From Flavobacteriaceae bacterium (GTDB taxonomy: Bacteria > Bacteroidota > Bacteroidia > Flavobacteriales > Flavobacteriaceae): a stretch of 7,565 nucleotides of DNA. The notes beneath the pieces were generated by a model. The model was not told the origin of the DNA. It searched no databases and worked only from the letters and a program-made list of their open reading frames with translations. Below are positions 1 to 6,150 of this stretch, piece after piece. Numbering within the stretch: the stretch's first letter is position 1; the number at the start of each line of letters is the position of its first letter. The stretch is taken from positions 25,515-33,079 of the forward strand of contig PAUJ01000031.1 in assembly GCA_002713705.1 (NCBI GenBank), read 5' to 3'. The translations under genes and the position numbers were made by a program.

Positions 1-255
1 TTGTGTCATTTCTTGGCCTTGTAAATTTATTTTTACAAGTTGTTTTCCATCTTTGGTACTCAATAATTCTACTGGAATTGTCATTCCTTGTGCATCAGCT
101 TCTGCCTCCATTTTAGTTCCTTTTAATTTATCCCAATTTTCAGAACCGCCAGTATTTTCAAAATAATTGTTAATAATTTCATCTGCTGTTTGAGCATTTA
201 AAGGGGTCAGTACTAAAATTAATAGCGCTATAAATAATGTTTTGATTGTTGTCAT
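1..255 (-). CDS. Secreted LolA-like (outer-membrane lipoprotein-sorting-type) protein, N-terminal part only
   Basis: The first 85 codons of a minus-strand gene are present; the rest lies beyond the left edge. The ATG at 255 opens a clear signal peptide: a Thr/Lys start, a hydrophobic core at residues 7-19, and a likely cleavage near Ala21-Gln22. The mature part begins TADEIINNYFENTGG, followed by NWDKLKGTKMEAEA and a stretch that reads like alternating beta-strands (IPVELLSTKDGKQLVKINLQ). This pattern resembles the periplasmic Bacteroidota proteins annotated as outer-membrane lipoprotein-sorting proteins (LolA/LppX-like half-barrels), which begin with a helix and then a strand with a 'K...G...K' pattern. 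That assignment comes from remembered family resemblance, and the C-terminal half cannot be examined. A role in carrying lipids or lipoproteins across the periplasm is therefore inference. It follows the channel gene after 66 bases on the same strand, so read-through is possible. Confidence 0.7.
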   Translation of the reverse strand, partial: MTTIKTLFIALLILVLTPLNAQTADEIINNYFENTGGSENWDKLKGTKMEAEADAQGMTIPVELLSTKDGKQLVKINLQGQEMTQ

Positions 256-256
256 A

Positions 257-277
257 ATTTGATATTTGATATTTGAT
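257..277. repeat. Three tandem copies of the 7-mer ATTTGAT before the LolA-like gene
   Basis: Three perfect, uninterrupted copies of ATTTGAT (257-263, 264-270, 271-277) end one base before the start codon of the minus-strand gene. In that gene's sense they read as ATCAAAT repeats and occupy the place where ribosomes load. The number of copies would change leader length but not the reading frame. It may be simple slippage in AT-rich DNA; no function is shown. Confidence 0.75.
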
Positions 278-321
278 TTTTATTTTAGACGATTAAAGTG
301 GGTATTTGTTACAAAAAATTA

Positions 322-1584
322 TTAATTATTGAAATTTAAATCATTTCCGGTAGGAAATTCAAATATTTCCAAATCAAAATAAGCAGCTGATGCTAAAACA
401 TGATCAAAAATATCTGCTTGAATATGTTCATAATTTAACCATTCTTGGTCTTTACTAAAACAATAGACTTCTAAAGGTATTCCTTTTTCAGTAGGTGCTA
501 GATGCCTTACCATTTGAAACATGTCTGCATGAACCGAAGGAGCATTTTTCAGATAAGATTCTAGATAAAATCTGAAAACACCTAAGTTTGTTTGATTTTG
601 TCCGTTAATCAATAACGTTTCATCAATTTTATTGGATTTATTAAATTGATCATTTGTTTTTTGATGATTTTTTAAATAATCAGTTACTAAATTAATTTTT
701 TTAAATTTTTCAATTAGTTGTTTAGTTAAAAACTTTACTGAAGTTTGTTTTATATAAACAGCCCTTTTAATTCTTCTTCCACCAGATTCTTCCATTCCTC
801 TCCAATTTTGAAAAGAATCTGAAATCAAACTATAAGTAGGTATGGTTGTATAGGTGTAATCCCAATTTTGAACTCTTACTGTCGCTAATGTTATTTCGAT
901 AACATTACCATCTGCGCCATATTGACTAAATGTAATCCAATCACCAATTCGCACCATATCATTAACCGTAACTTGAATGCTCGCTACAAATCCAAGTATG
1001 GTATCCTTGAATATAAGCAGTAAAACTGCTGAAGCAGCGCTTAAAGTGGTAACACTTATTGTTGAGTAGCCGGTGATACTATTTATTATTAAAAAAATAC
1101 CGACACCCCAAGAAAAAATCATGAGAATTTGCAAGTAACTTTCCAATGGTTTGTCTTTAAATTTCGGTTTGCGAGATAAGTATTTTTTAACAGAACGCAG
1201 GATACTCTTCACAATACTTACTCCTAGAAATATTATGTATATATCAATAAATTTTAGTGTAAATTTAGATAAAAGTGGGAATTGTTTTAATATTTCCGGA
1301 GTAAAACTCCAAATGATATATAAAGGAATCGCATGAGCTAAGTATTTAGGAAGATCGCTTGATATTAAATAATGATCTAATGCATTTTTCCCTTTTTTTC
1401 TAAAAGCTTTAAAAGATTTTATTATAATTTCTTTTATTAATTGATCAATAAAATACATGATTCCAAAAAACAATAATACTATAATAAAGATATTAAAAAT
1501 CGCAGCCATGTTACTGCTCATTCCGCTTTCAGTCAAAAGGGTTTGAAACGACTCACCATATTTTTCTATAATATTTTTAATCAT
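322..1584 (-). CDS. ybdG: MscS-family mechanosensitive channel, YbdG (miniconductance) type
   Basis: This 420-residue inner-membrane protein is a small-conductance channel that opens under membrane tension and helps cells survive osmotic down-shock. Five hydrophobic segments are visible, near residues 26-46, 82-99, 108-128, 149-170 and 176-203. The last has the small-residue pore-helix pattern (TTLSAASAVLLLIFKDTILGF). The beta domain follows with NDMVRIGDWITFSQYGADG, VQNWDYTYTTIPTYSLIS and FQNWRGMEESGGRRIKR. The last two blocks separate the YbdG branch, about 415 residues in E. coli, from short MscS proteins. The C-terminal half looks like the usual cytoplasmic alpha/beta domain, so the protein seems complete. 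I place the start at the ATG at 1584 rather than the in-frame GTG directly before it at 1587, because this ATG shares a base with the stop of the upstream DUF3817 gene (TGATG), a classic coupling arrangement. Confidence 0.93.
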   Translation of the reverse strand: MIKNIIEKYGESFQTLLTESGMSSNMAAIFNIFIIVLLFFGIMYFIDQLIKEIIIKSFKAFRKKGKNALDHYLISSDLPKYLAHAIPLYIIWSFTPEILKQFPLLSKFTLKFIDIYIIFLGVSIVKSILRSVKKYLSRKPKFKDKPLESYLQILMIFSWGVGIFLIINSITGYSTISVTTLSAASAVLLLIFKDTILGFVASIQVTVNDMVRIGDWITFSQYGADGNVIEITLATVRVQNWDYTYTTIPTYSLISDSFQNWRGMEESGGRRIKRAVYIKQTSVKFLTKQLIEKFKKINLVTDYLKNHQKTNDQFNKSNKIDETLLINGQNQTNLGVFRFYLESYLKNAPSVHADMFQMVRHLAPTEKGIPLEVYCFSKDQEWLNYEHIQADIFDHVLASAAYFDLEIFEFPTGNDLNFNN

Positions 1585-1862
1585 CACACATATTTACGTT
1601 CTACATAAAAGGGTCCAAAAGGCAAGATTGAGCATAAAATTACAATTAATAATGTTTGTATTGACCATTTTTTTATTTTTTTCATTACCAATGCACCAAG
1701 TATGTATAAAACAAATAAAATACCATGAGCCATCCCAATAATACTTACGAACCCTGGTAGGTCAGCAATATACTTTAAAGGCATTGCAATTCCCAATAAT
1801 ATTAAAAAAGACAATGCCTCAAGTGTACTTATTATTTTAAATAATTTTATTGATAAATTCAC
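1584..1862 (-). CDS. DUF3817 small integral membrane protein
   Basis: This 92-residue protein has three hydrophobic segments, near residues 8-30, 36-58 and 66-84. It carries the hallmarks of the DUF3817 family: an early Glu with a small-residue helix (TLEALSFLILLGIAMPLKY), a central GMAHGILFVLY, and a final PFGPFYVERK. The length fits the family, which has no established function. The start is a GTG: no in-frame ATG exists before residue 27, and the upstream in-frame codons give no better choice. It is the first gene of a two-gene unit with the mechanosensitive channel, whose ATG overlaps its stop codon. Joint production is therefore likely; a shared role in membrane physiology is only inference. 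A TATCTTTG box a few bases upstream would give an almost leaderless transcript. Confidence 0.88.
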   Translation of the reverse strand: MNLSIKLFKIISTLEALSFLILLGIAMPLKYIADLPGFVSIIGMAHGILFVLYILGALVMKKIKKWSIQTLLIVILCSILPFGPFYVERKYV

Positions 1863-1873
1863 GATTTTTTTTT

Positions 1874-1881
1874 CAAAGATA
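1874..1881 (-). promoter_or_regulatory. Candidate -7 box (TATCTTTG) for the DUF3817-channel operon
   Basis: Read on the minus strand, this is an exact match to the Bacteroidota -7 consensus TAnnTTTG. It ends 11 bases before the GTG start at 1862, so transcription would begin only a few bases before the gene. No clear TTG -33 element is visible at the expected distance, which keeps confidence moderate. Confidence 0.45.
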
Positions 1882-1971
1882 ACAAGGCTATCGTAATTTG
1901 CATTTATTAAATTAGTTTATTGTTTTAGAATAAATTTAATTAATTTAAGTTTTAATAATTTTTAAAAACCT

Positions 1972-1979
1972 TAATTTTG
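1972..1979 (+). promoter_or_regulatory. Candidate -7 box (TAATTTTG) for the secreted-protein gene
   Basis: This exact TAnnTTTG match on the plus strand lies 39 bases before the ATG at 2019, implying a leader of roughly 30-35 bases. That is a normal layout in this phylum. The -33 element is weak (only TTTTAA-like sequence near 1950). Confidence 0.55.
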
Positions 1980-2018
1980 GCTTAGTAATTGTTAAAAGTT
2001 TATAGAACACATTATTGA

Positions 2019-2678
2019 ATGAAATTTAAATTATTAGTTATTGTTTTTTTTATAATTAATTGTGGAGCTACATTAGTAGCACAATTTGAAAATCCAAACA
2101 ACTCGGTACAATTTGAAGTTGTAGAAGATGATTTTAAAACCCCGAATGGCTTGGAGCTTCCTGCAATTACATTGCCAAATATTAAAAAATCTAAAAATCC
2201 TTTAAGAATGAACGATTATTCTGAATTGGGTATTGAAAAATCAAAATTGCTTGACATCACCCATGAAGACGATTTTTTAGATTTAAAATCCAATGAGGCC
2301 CCTAAGTATTTTACAAAAGACAAAAAAATAGCTGAAGAATTTGGAAGGGATCAATACCTAGGAGAATTGAAAACAGGCTCATTAAATGTAACTATAATGT
2401 ACAGAGATCATGAATATGTAGATGGAGATAGAGTAAGAATATATGTTAACGGTGATATTATTAAGTCTAGTGTTTACTTATCAGCTGGTTTTAGTGGTTT
2501 TACGTTTAAATTACAACCAGGTTTTAATAAGGTAGAGTTCCAGGCATTGAATCAAGGTTCGTCGGGGCCAAATACTGCCGAATTAAGAATATTTAACGAA
2601 GGAGGTGAAGTTATTTCTACCAACCAATGGAATCTTACCACTGGAAGGAAAGCTACCGTTACTATTATAAAAGAATAA
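2019..2678 (+). CDS. Secreted protein of unknown function with a C-terminal beta-rich domain
   Basis: The 219-residue product starts with a signal peptide: Lys2 and Lys4, a hydrophobic core to about residue 20, and likely cleavage near Ala21-Gln22. Residues 23-110 are polar and probably partly extended. From about residue 114 to the end the protein looks like a compact beta-sandwich: a YRDHEYVDGDRVRIYVNGD block, a central GFSGFTFKLQPGFNKVEFQA, then LNQGSSGPNTAELRIF and a final NQWNLTTGRKATVTIIKE. I recognise this C-terminal pattern from uncharacterised secreted proteins of flavobacteria, but I know of no function. The Asp/Asn-rich HEYVDGDR turn could bind a cation or ligand, which is speculation. 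Cys15 is not in a lipobox (preceded by Asn), so it is not a lipoprotein. It has its own -7 box and is separated from the next gene by 224 bases, so it is probably transcribed alone. Confidence 0.82.
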   Translation: MKFKLLVIVFFIINCGATLVAQFENPNNSVQFEVVEDDFKTPNGLELPAITLPNIKKSKNPLRMNDYSELGIEKSKLLDITHEDDFLDLKSNEAPKYFTKDKKIAEEFGRDQYLGELKTGSLNVTIMYRDHEYVDGDRVRIYVNGDIIKSSVYLSAGFSGFTFKLQPGFNKVEFQALNQGSSGPNTAELRIFNEGGEVISTNQWNLTTGRKATVTIIKE

Positions 2679-2800
2679 TAGATTAGGGAAATTTAATGAT
2701 CAGTTGTTATAGTGTGTACAATAGCCTATTTTAACGGTAATTTAACGAGTGTAGTAATTTCGAATAACAATGCATTAATTATTCAAGTAGTTTAGCATAT

Positions 2801-2808
2801 TAGTTTTG
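2801..2808 (+). promoter_or_regulatory. Candidate -7 box (TAGTTTTG) for the thioredoxin-ApbE-DUF4266-DUF3570 cassette
   Basis: This exact TAnnTTTG match lies in the 224-base noncoding stretch 2679-2902, 94 bases before the ATG at 2903. It implies a leader of roughly 90 bases, longer than for the other genes here. A weaker box, TAATTTCG, lies at 2755-2762. Two small potential hairpins fall in the leader: TATTT/AAATA around 2854-2868, and ATTC-TAGT-GAAT at 2877-2888, about 14 bases before the start codon. Neither is strong enough to name as a regulatory element. Confidence 0.45.
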
Positions 2809-2902
2809 GTTTTTTTGAGATTTTATTTTCTTTTGATTGCTCTTAATTAGGTTTATTTGCTGAAAATACACTCCACATTCTAGTGAATTTAAAAATAAAA
2901 AA

Positions 2903-3340
2903 ATGAAAAATATTTTATTAATTTCCTTAGTTGTTTTTTTTAGTGTGAATGCATATTCTCAAAATTGGATGGCTGATTTAGAAGAATCAAAAAAAATAGC
3001 TACTGTTGGAAATAAAAAAATAATCCTCGTATTTCAAGGTTCAGACTGGTGTGCTCCTTGTATAAATTTGGATAAGAAAATTTGGAATTCTGAAGAATTT
3101 AAAGAATATGCCAAGAATAATTATGTAATGTTAAGGGCAGATTTTCCAAGAAAAAAGAAAAATGCATTATCAGAGATTCAACAGAAAAAAAATAATAGAT
3201 TAGCGGAGTTATATAATAAAAATGGATATTTTCCTTTTGTAGTAATTTTGGATAAATCGGGAAAAAAATTAGGTGAAATGGGCTATTTAAAAATCAGTCC
3301 GAACGAATATATAAATAAAATTAATTCAATTTCTGAATAA
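2903..3340 (+). CDS. Exported thioredoxin-like protein with a CAPC active site
   Basis: The 145-residue product has a signal peptide (residues 1-20, ending AYSQ) and then a thioredoxin fold. KKIILVFQGSDWCAPC (residues 38-53) provides the strand and the redox-active pair Cys50/Cys53. GYFPFVVILD (108-117) provides the cis-proline at Pro111 and the following strand, and KSGKKLGEMGY the final hairpin. CAPC differs from the CGPC of cytoplasmic thioredoxin and resembles exported thiol reductases of the Thioredoxin_7/DUF255-like group. An insertion rich in Lys (about 83-97) separates the two halves. It is the first gene of a tight cassette, ending 2 bases before the ApbE gene. The likely role is disulfide reduction or exchange in the periplasm; the nearby DUF4266 lipoprotein with its C-terminal CGC would be a plausible partner, by inference from context only. 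Confidence 0.9.
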   Translation: MKNILLISLVVFFSVNAYSQNWMADLEESKKIATVGNKKIILVFQGSDWCAPCINLDKKIWNSEEFKEYAKNNYVMLRADFPRKKKNALSEIQQKKNNRLAELYNKNGYFPFVVILDKSGKKLGEMGYLKISPNEYINKINSISE

Positions 3341-3342
3341 AA

Positions 3343-4326
3343 TTGAAAAACAACATTATACTTTTATTGTTACTTTTTTCATTGAGTACTTCTGCTCAGG
3401 AAAATTTTAAACGCACTCTTATTTTAATGGGAAGCCGTTTTGATATTACGGTAGTGGCTTCCAATGAAAAAGAAGGAAACGAATATATTGATAGTGCTAT
3501 TTTTGAAATAACTAGGATTGAAAAGCTGATTTCTTCTTGGGATTTAAATTCAGAGACTTCTTCAATCAATAAACATTCAGGAATAAAACCAATTAAAGTA
3601 GATAAAGAATTATTTGATCTAATTGAACGTTCTATAGCAATTTCAACGTTAACCAATGGTGCTTTTGATATCAGTTATGCTTCCATGGATCGAATATGGA
3701 ACTATGATGGGAGCATGAGGAAAATGCCTTCGGATGAGGAAATTTCTAACTCCATTAAAAAAGTTGGATATCAAAACATTAGTATTGATAAGGAAGCGCA
3801 AACCGTTTTTCTTAAACTGAAAGGAATGAAAATTGGCTTTGGAGCAATAGGAAAAGGATATGCTGCTGATAAAGCGAAAGCATTACTTATAGAAAAAGGA
3901 GTTAAAGCTGGAATTATTAATGCATCTGGCGATTTAAATGCTTGGGGTAAACAAGCTGATGGGAGCGATTGGATGGTAGCAATTACCAACCCTTTAAATA
4001 AAAACAAGGTGTTTTCATGGCTTCCAATAAATGATTCAGCAATAGTAACTTCTGGGAATTACGAAAAATTTATTAGTTTTGATGGAATAAGGTATTCACA
4101 TATCATCGATCCTAGAACTGGATATCCAAGCACAGGAATAATTAGTACATCCATAATGACCTCTAATGCAGAATTGGCAGATGCCATTTCGACTTCTGTA
4201 TTTGTGATGGGGGTTGAAACAGGATTAGATTTTATCAATCAATTAAAAGGAGTTGATTGTATAATAATTGATGAAGAAAATAAAATACATATTTCAAATA
4301 ATATTAAATTAAGTAACACGAATTAA
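3343..4326 (+). CDS. apbE: ApbE-family FAD:protein FMN transferase, exported
   Basis: ApbE enzymes split FAD and attach FMN covalently to Thr or Ser of exported redox proteins. The 327-residue product has a signal peptide (residues 1-19, ending STSAQ) and the family motifs in order: MGSRFDITV (29-37), TNGAFDIS (104-111), GAIGKGYAADKA (167-178), INASGDLNAWG (192-202), TSGNY (236-240), HIIDPRTGYP (253-262) and NAELADAISTSVFVMG (275-290). The Asp280/Thr284 pair matches the Mg-binding positions of the family. The flavin-loop motif reads ASGD where many members have GGD or GGN, a mild variation. The start is TTG: it lies 2 bases after the stop of the thioredoxin-like gene and gives exactly the expected MKN signal peptide, and no ATG before the motif region would keep that peptide. 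A weak start may keep this enzyme at low level relative to its neighbours. The gene ends 1 base before the DUF4266 gene. Confidence 0.95.
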   Translation: MKNNIILLLLLFSLSTSAQENFKRTLILMGSRFDITVVASNEKEGNEYIDSAIFEITRIEKLISSWDLNSETSSINKHSGIKPIKVDKELFDLIERSIAISTLTNGAFDISYASMDRIWNYDGSMRKMPSDEEISNSIKKVGYQNISIDKEAQTVFLKLKGMKIGFGAIGKGYAADKAKALLIEKGVKAGIINASGDLNAWGKQADGSDWMVAITNPLNKNKVFSWLPINDSAIVTSGNYEKFISFDGIRYSHIIDPRTGYPSTGIISTSIMTSNAELADAISTSVFVMGVETGLDFINQLKGVDCIIIDEENKIHISNNIKLSNTN

Positions 4327-4327
4327 T

Positions 4328-4537
4328 ATGAAAAAGGCATTTTTACTTATTGTTGTTATATTTACTTTTAGCTCATGCGTTGTTGTAAAAGAGTACGAAA
4401 AAGTAAATATTAATGATCCCGATATGAAATTAACAAACTATGCTATTGATCGTTTTAATACAAATGCTTTATTGTATCGTGAAGCTACCTCTGGAGGAAA
4501 TGGTGGAAAAACTAGTGGAGGTTGTGGTTGTAATTAA
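4328..4537 (+). CDS. DUF4266 small lipoprotein ending in GGCGCN
   Basis: The 69-residue product has a short lipoprotein signal peptide with the lipobox-like FSSC, making Cys17 the lipidated residue. After a VVVKEYEKVNINDPDMKL segment comes a short amphipathic stretch, then LLYREATSGG and a Gly-rich tail ending GGCGCN. The charged linker, the RE..(S)GG and the terminal CGCN are the signature I know from DUF4266, a family of about 70-residue lipoproteins that usually sit between ApbE and DUF3570 genes. No function is established. The two Cys of the tail (66 and 68) two residues apart could bind a metal, form a disulfide or be a thiol relay. Thr54 or Ser55 next to Gly is a conceivable acceptor for FMN, though it does not fit the usual ApbE target pattern. 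The gene sits 1 base after apbE and 18 bases before the barrel gene. Confidence 0.9.
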   Translation: MKKAFLLIVVIFTFSSCVVVKEYEKVNINDPDMKLTNYAIDRFNTNALLYREATSGGNGGKTSGGCGCN

Positions 4538-4555
4538 ATTATGCATCATTAAAAC

Positions 4556-5971
4556 ATGAAAAATATAATCAAATTTGTACTCTTTTTTTTTACGATAGCA
4601 ACATTTGCTCAGAATGATTCTACAAAAGTGTATAAGAAGCGAGTACTTGAATCTGCTGAGGTAGATTTTTTAATGAGTTATTATGAACAAAATGGTGATA
4701 ATGCTTCCGTCACAGGAGGTATTGGAACAGAAGAATTAACTGATTTATCTCCGACAATTGTTGTTTCAATTCCTCTTAACGAGGATGATATTTTAACTGT
4801 TGATTTTGGAATATCTGCTTATACTTCAGCTTCTTCAAGTAATTTGAATCCTTTTGATAAATCAGGAGCATCTGTTGAAAGCGGTGCAAAAGGTACTCCT
4901 TGGCTTGCGGCCTCAGGTGCTTCTGCATCGGATATTTGGTACGGATTAAATACTGCTTATAGTCACAGTTCTGATGATAGAAACTTTATTTGGGAGGCTC
5001 ATGCAAGTTATGCTACAGAATATGACTATACCTCTAAAGGATTTGGGGGTTCTACTGCAAAATTATTTAATCAAAAAAACACAGAATTAAATATTGGATT
5101 CCAAGTATATTTAGATAATTGGATTCCGGAATACCCAACAGAATTAGATTCGTATTTAGAAGCAGGTGAAGATTTAAATAATGGTTACTTTAACGGGGTC
5201 TCTATATTGAATCAAGATGGATTTGAAATTGATAAATCTGGAAATAGTGGTCCTATTTGGAATCCTGAAAATTTCGATTTTATTAATGATAAATCTAGAA
5301 ATACTTATTCCGTTTCCCTGAGTTTATCTCAAATAGTTAGTAAAAATGCTCAAGGAGTTTTATTTTTTGATCTTGTGCAACAAAAGGGTTGGCTATCCAA
5401 CCCTATTCAGCGAGTTTATTTTAAAGATAAAGAAAATTTTTACATCGGAAACTCAGAAAGTATACCTATTTACACTTCAAGAGAAAACACAGATGTATTT
5501 CATCTAGCTGATGATATTGAGAAGTTACCTGATACTCGTCATAAAATTCCGATAGGTATGAGGTTTAATTATTTTATTAATGAATTTTTCACAGTTAGAA
5601 CCTACTATCGATATTATTATGATGATTGGGGAGTAAATTCGCACACGGCTAATGTTGAAGTTCCAATTAAAATTAGTGATAAATTCACTTTGTATCCTTC
5701 ATTTAGGTATTACACCCAAACAGCAGCAGATTATTTTGCTCCCTATAATGAAAACATTTCAACAGATAATTATTATACTTCAGATTATGATTTGTCTAAA
5801 TTCAATGCAAATCAATATGGTTTTGGAGTTTCTTATACAGATATTTTTACAAAAGCTAATGTTTGGAAATTTGGAATTAAAAATGTAGATCTTCGATTCC
5901 ATCAATACGATAGGAGTAACGGTCTTAGTGCTTGGATAGTTTCTGGTGCAATAAAATTCGTAATGCAATAA
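4556..5971 (+). CDS. DUF3570 outer-membrane beta-barrel protein
   Basis: The 471-residue product has a signal peptide (residues 1-19, ending TFAQ) and the layout of DUF3570: a near-N-terminal SAEVDFLMSYYEQNGD and VTGGIGTEELTDLSP, a GISAYTSASSSNLNP block (85-99), and many alternating polar/aromatic strands. The most conserved part follows: LPDTRHKIPIGMRFNYF (from about 323), YYRYYYDDWGVNSHTANVEV (about 347-366) and FRYYTQTAADYF (about 383-394). DWG followed by ShT and RYYxQ is typical of the family. It is predicted to sit in the outer membrane as a barrel; its cargo and partners are unknown. It ends in Gln after KFVM rather than the usual terminal Phe. Residues 103-106 and 120-123 both read SGAS, which resembles the core of ApbE target motifs, although the preceding spacing is not ideal. 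It is the last gene of the four-gene cassette. Confidence 0.9.
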   Translation: MKNIIKFVLFFFTIATFAQNDSTKVYKKRVLESAEVDFLMSYYEQNGDNASVTGGIGTEELTDLSPTIVVSIPLNEDDILTVDFGISAYTSASSSNLNPFDKSGASVESGAKGTPWLAASGASASDIWYGLNTAYSHSSDDRNFIWEAHASYATEYDYTSKGFGGSTAKLFNQKNTELNIGFQVYLDNWIPEYPTELDSYLEAGEDLNNGYFNGVSILNQDGFEIDKSGNSGPIWNPENFDFINDKSRNTYSVSLSLSQIVSKNAQGVLFFDLVQQKGWLSNPIQRVYFKDKENFYIGNSESIPIYTSRENTDVFHLADDIEKLPDTRHKIPIGMRFNYFINEFFTVRTYYRYYYDDWGVNSHTANVEVPIKISDKFTLYPSFRYYTQTAADYFAPYNENISTDNYYTSDYDLSKFNANQYGFGVSYTDIFTKANVWKFGIKNVDLRFHQYDRSNGLSAWIVSGAIKFVMQ

Positions 5972-6003
5972 ACTCTCAAACATTAACTGCTTTTTTAAAT
6001 TTA

Positions 6004-6048
6004 TGATATTTGCATATCAAGCTTGTTTTGTAAAACAACAACTAGTTG
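6004..6048. repeat. Three adjacent dyad symmetries downstream of the DUF3570 gene
   Basis: Within 45 bases lie TGATAT-TTGC-ATATCA (6004-6019), TTGTTTT-GT-AAAACAA (6023-6038) and the perfect palindrome CAACTAGTTG (6039-6048). They are in the 204-base gap 5972-6175 between the barrel gene and the helicase gene. None is GC-rich with a T-tract, so this is not a standard Rho-independent terminator. It could be a weak terminator, a protein-binding region or chance in AT-rich DNA. A further AT-rich dyad, TTATAT/ATATAA, is at 6095-6113. Confidence 0.45.
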
Positions 6049-6150
6049 GAAATTCTCTTTACTTTTTAGCTATTTAATACGCTACCTATTAATGTTATAT
6101 TGATGTCATATAAATAAAGCAAATAGATAAAATACTGCTATTGCTATGCG

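Noticed and set aside
1151..1336. A 61-codon open frame on the plus strand inside the channel gene
   Set aside because: It lies opposite a gene with strong family motifs, has no promoter of its own and no recognisable protein features.
1863..2018. Small RNA or small gene in the divergent region
   Set aside because: The stretch is very AT-rich, has no stable stem and no plausible coding frame; two promoter boxes explain it sufficiently.
2019..2084. Cys15 in the signal peptide as a lipobox cysteine
   Set aside because: It is preceded by Ile-Asn, and Asn at the -1 position is not acceptable to lipoprotein signal peptidase; cleavage near Ala21-Gln22 is more natural.
3396..4007. Two open frames of 86 and 78 codons on the minus strand opposite apbE
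   Set aside because: They mirror the codon pattern of the ApbE gene on the other strand and show no domain, signal peptide or start context.
5652..5983. Open frames of 78 (plus) and 67 (minus) codons overlapping the end of the DUF3570 gene
   Set aside because: The encoded sequences are low-complexity Ile/Leu/Gln-rich shadows; the barrel motifs in the main frame are decisive.
6023..6038. TTGTTTT/AAAACAA hairpin as a Rho-independent terminator of the cassette
   Set aside because: The stem has a single G-C pair per arm, the loop is too tight at two bases and no T-tract follows.
6049..6150. Cold-shock-type structured leader for the helicase
   Set aside because: The best promoter box is only 17 bases before the start codon, so most of this stretch would not be transcribed with the helicase.
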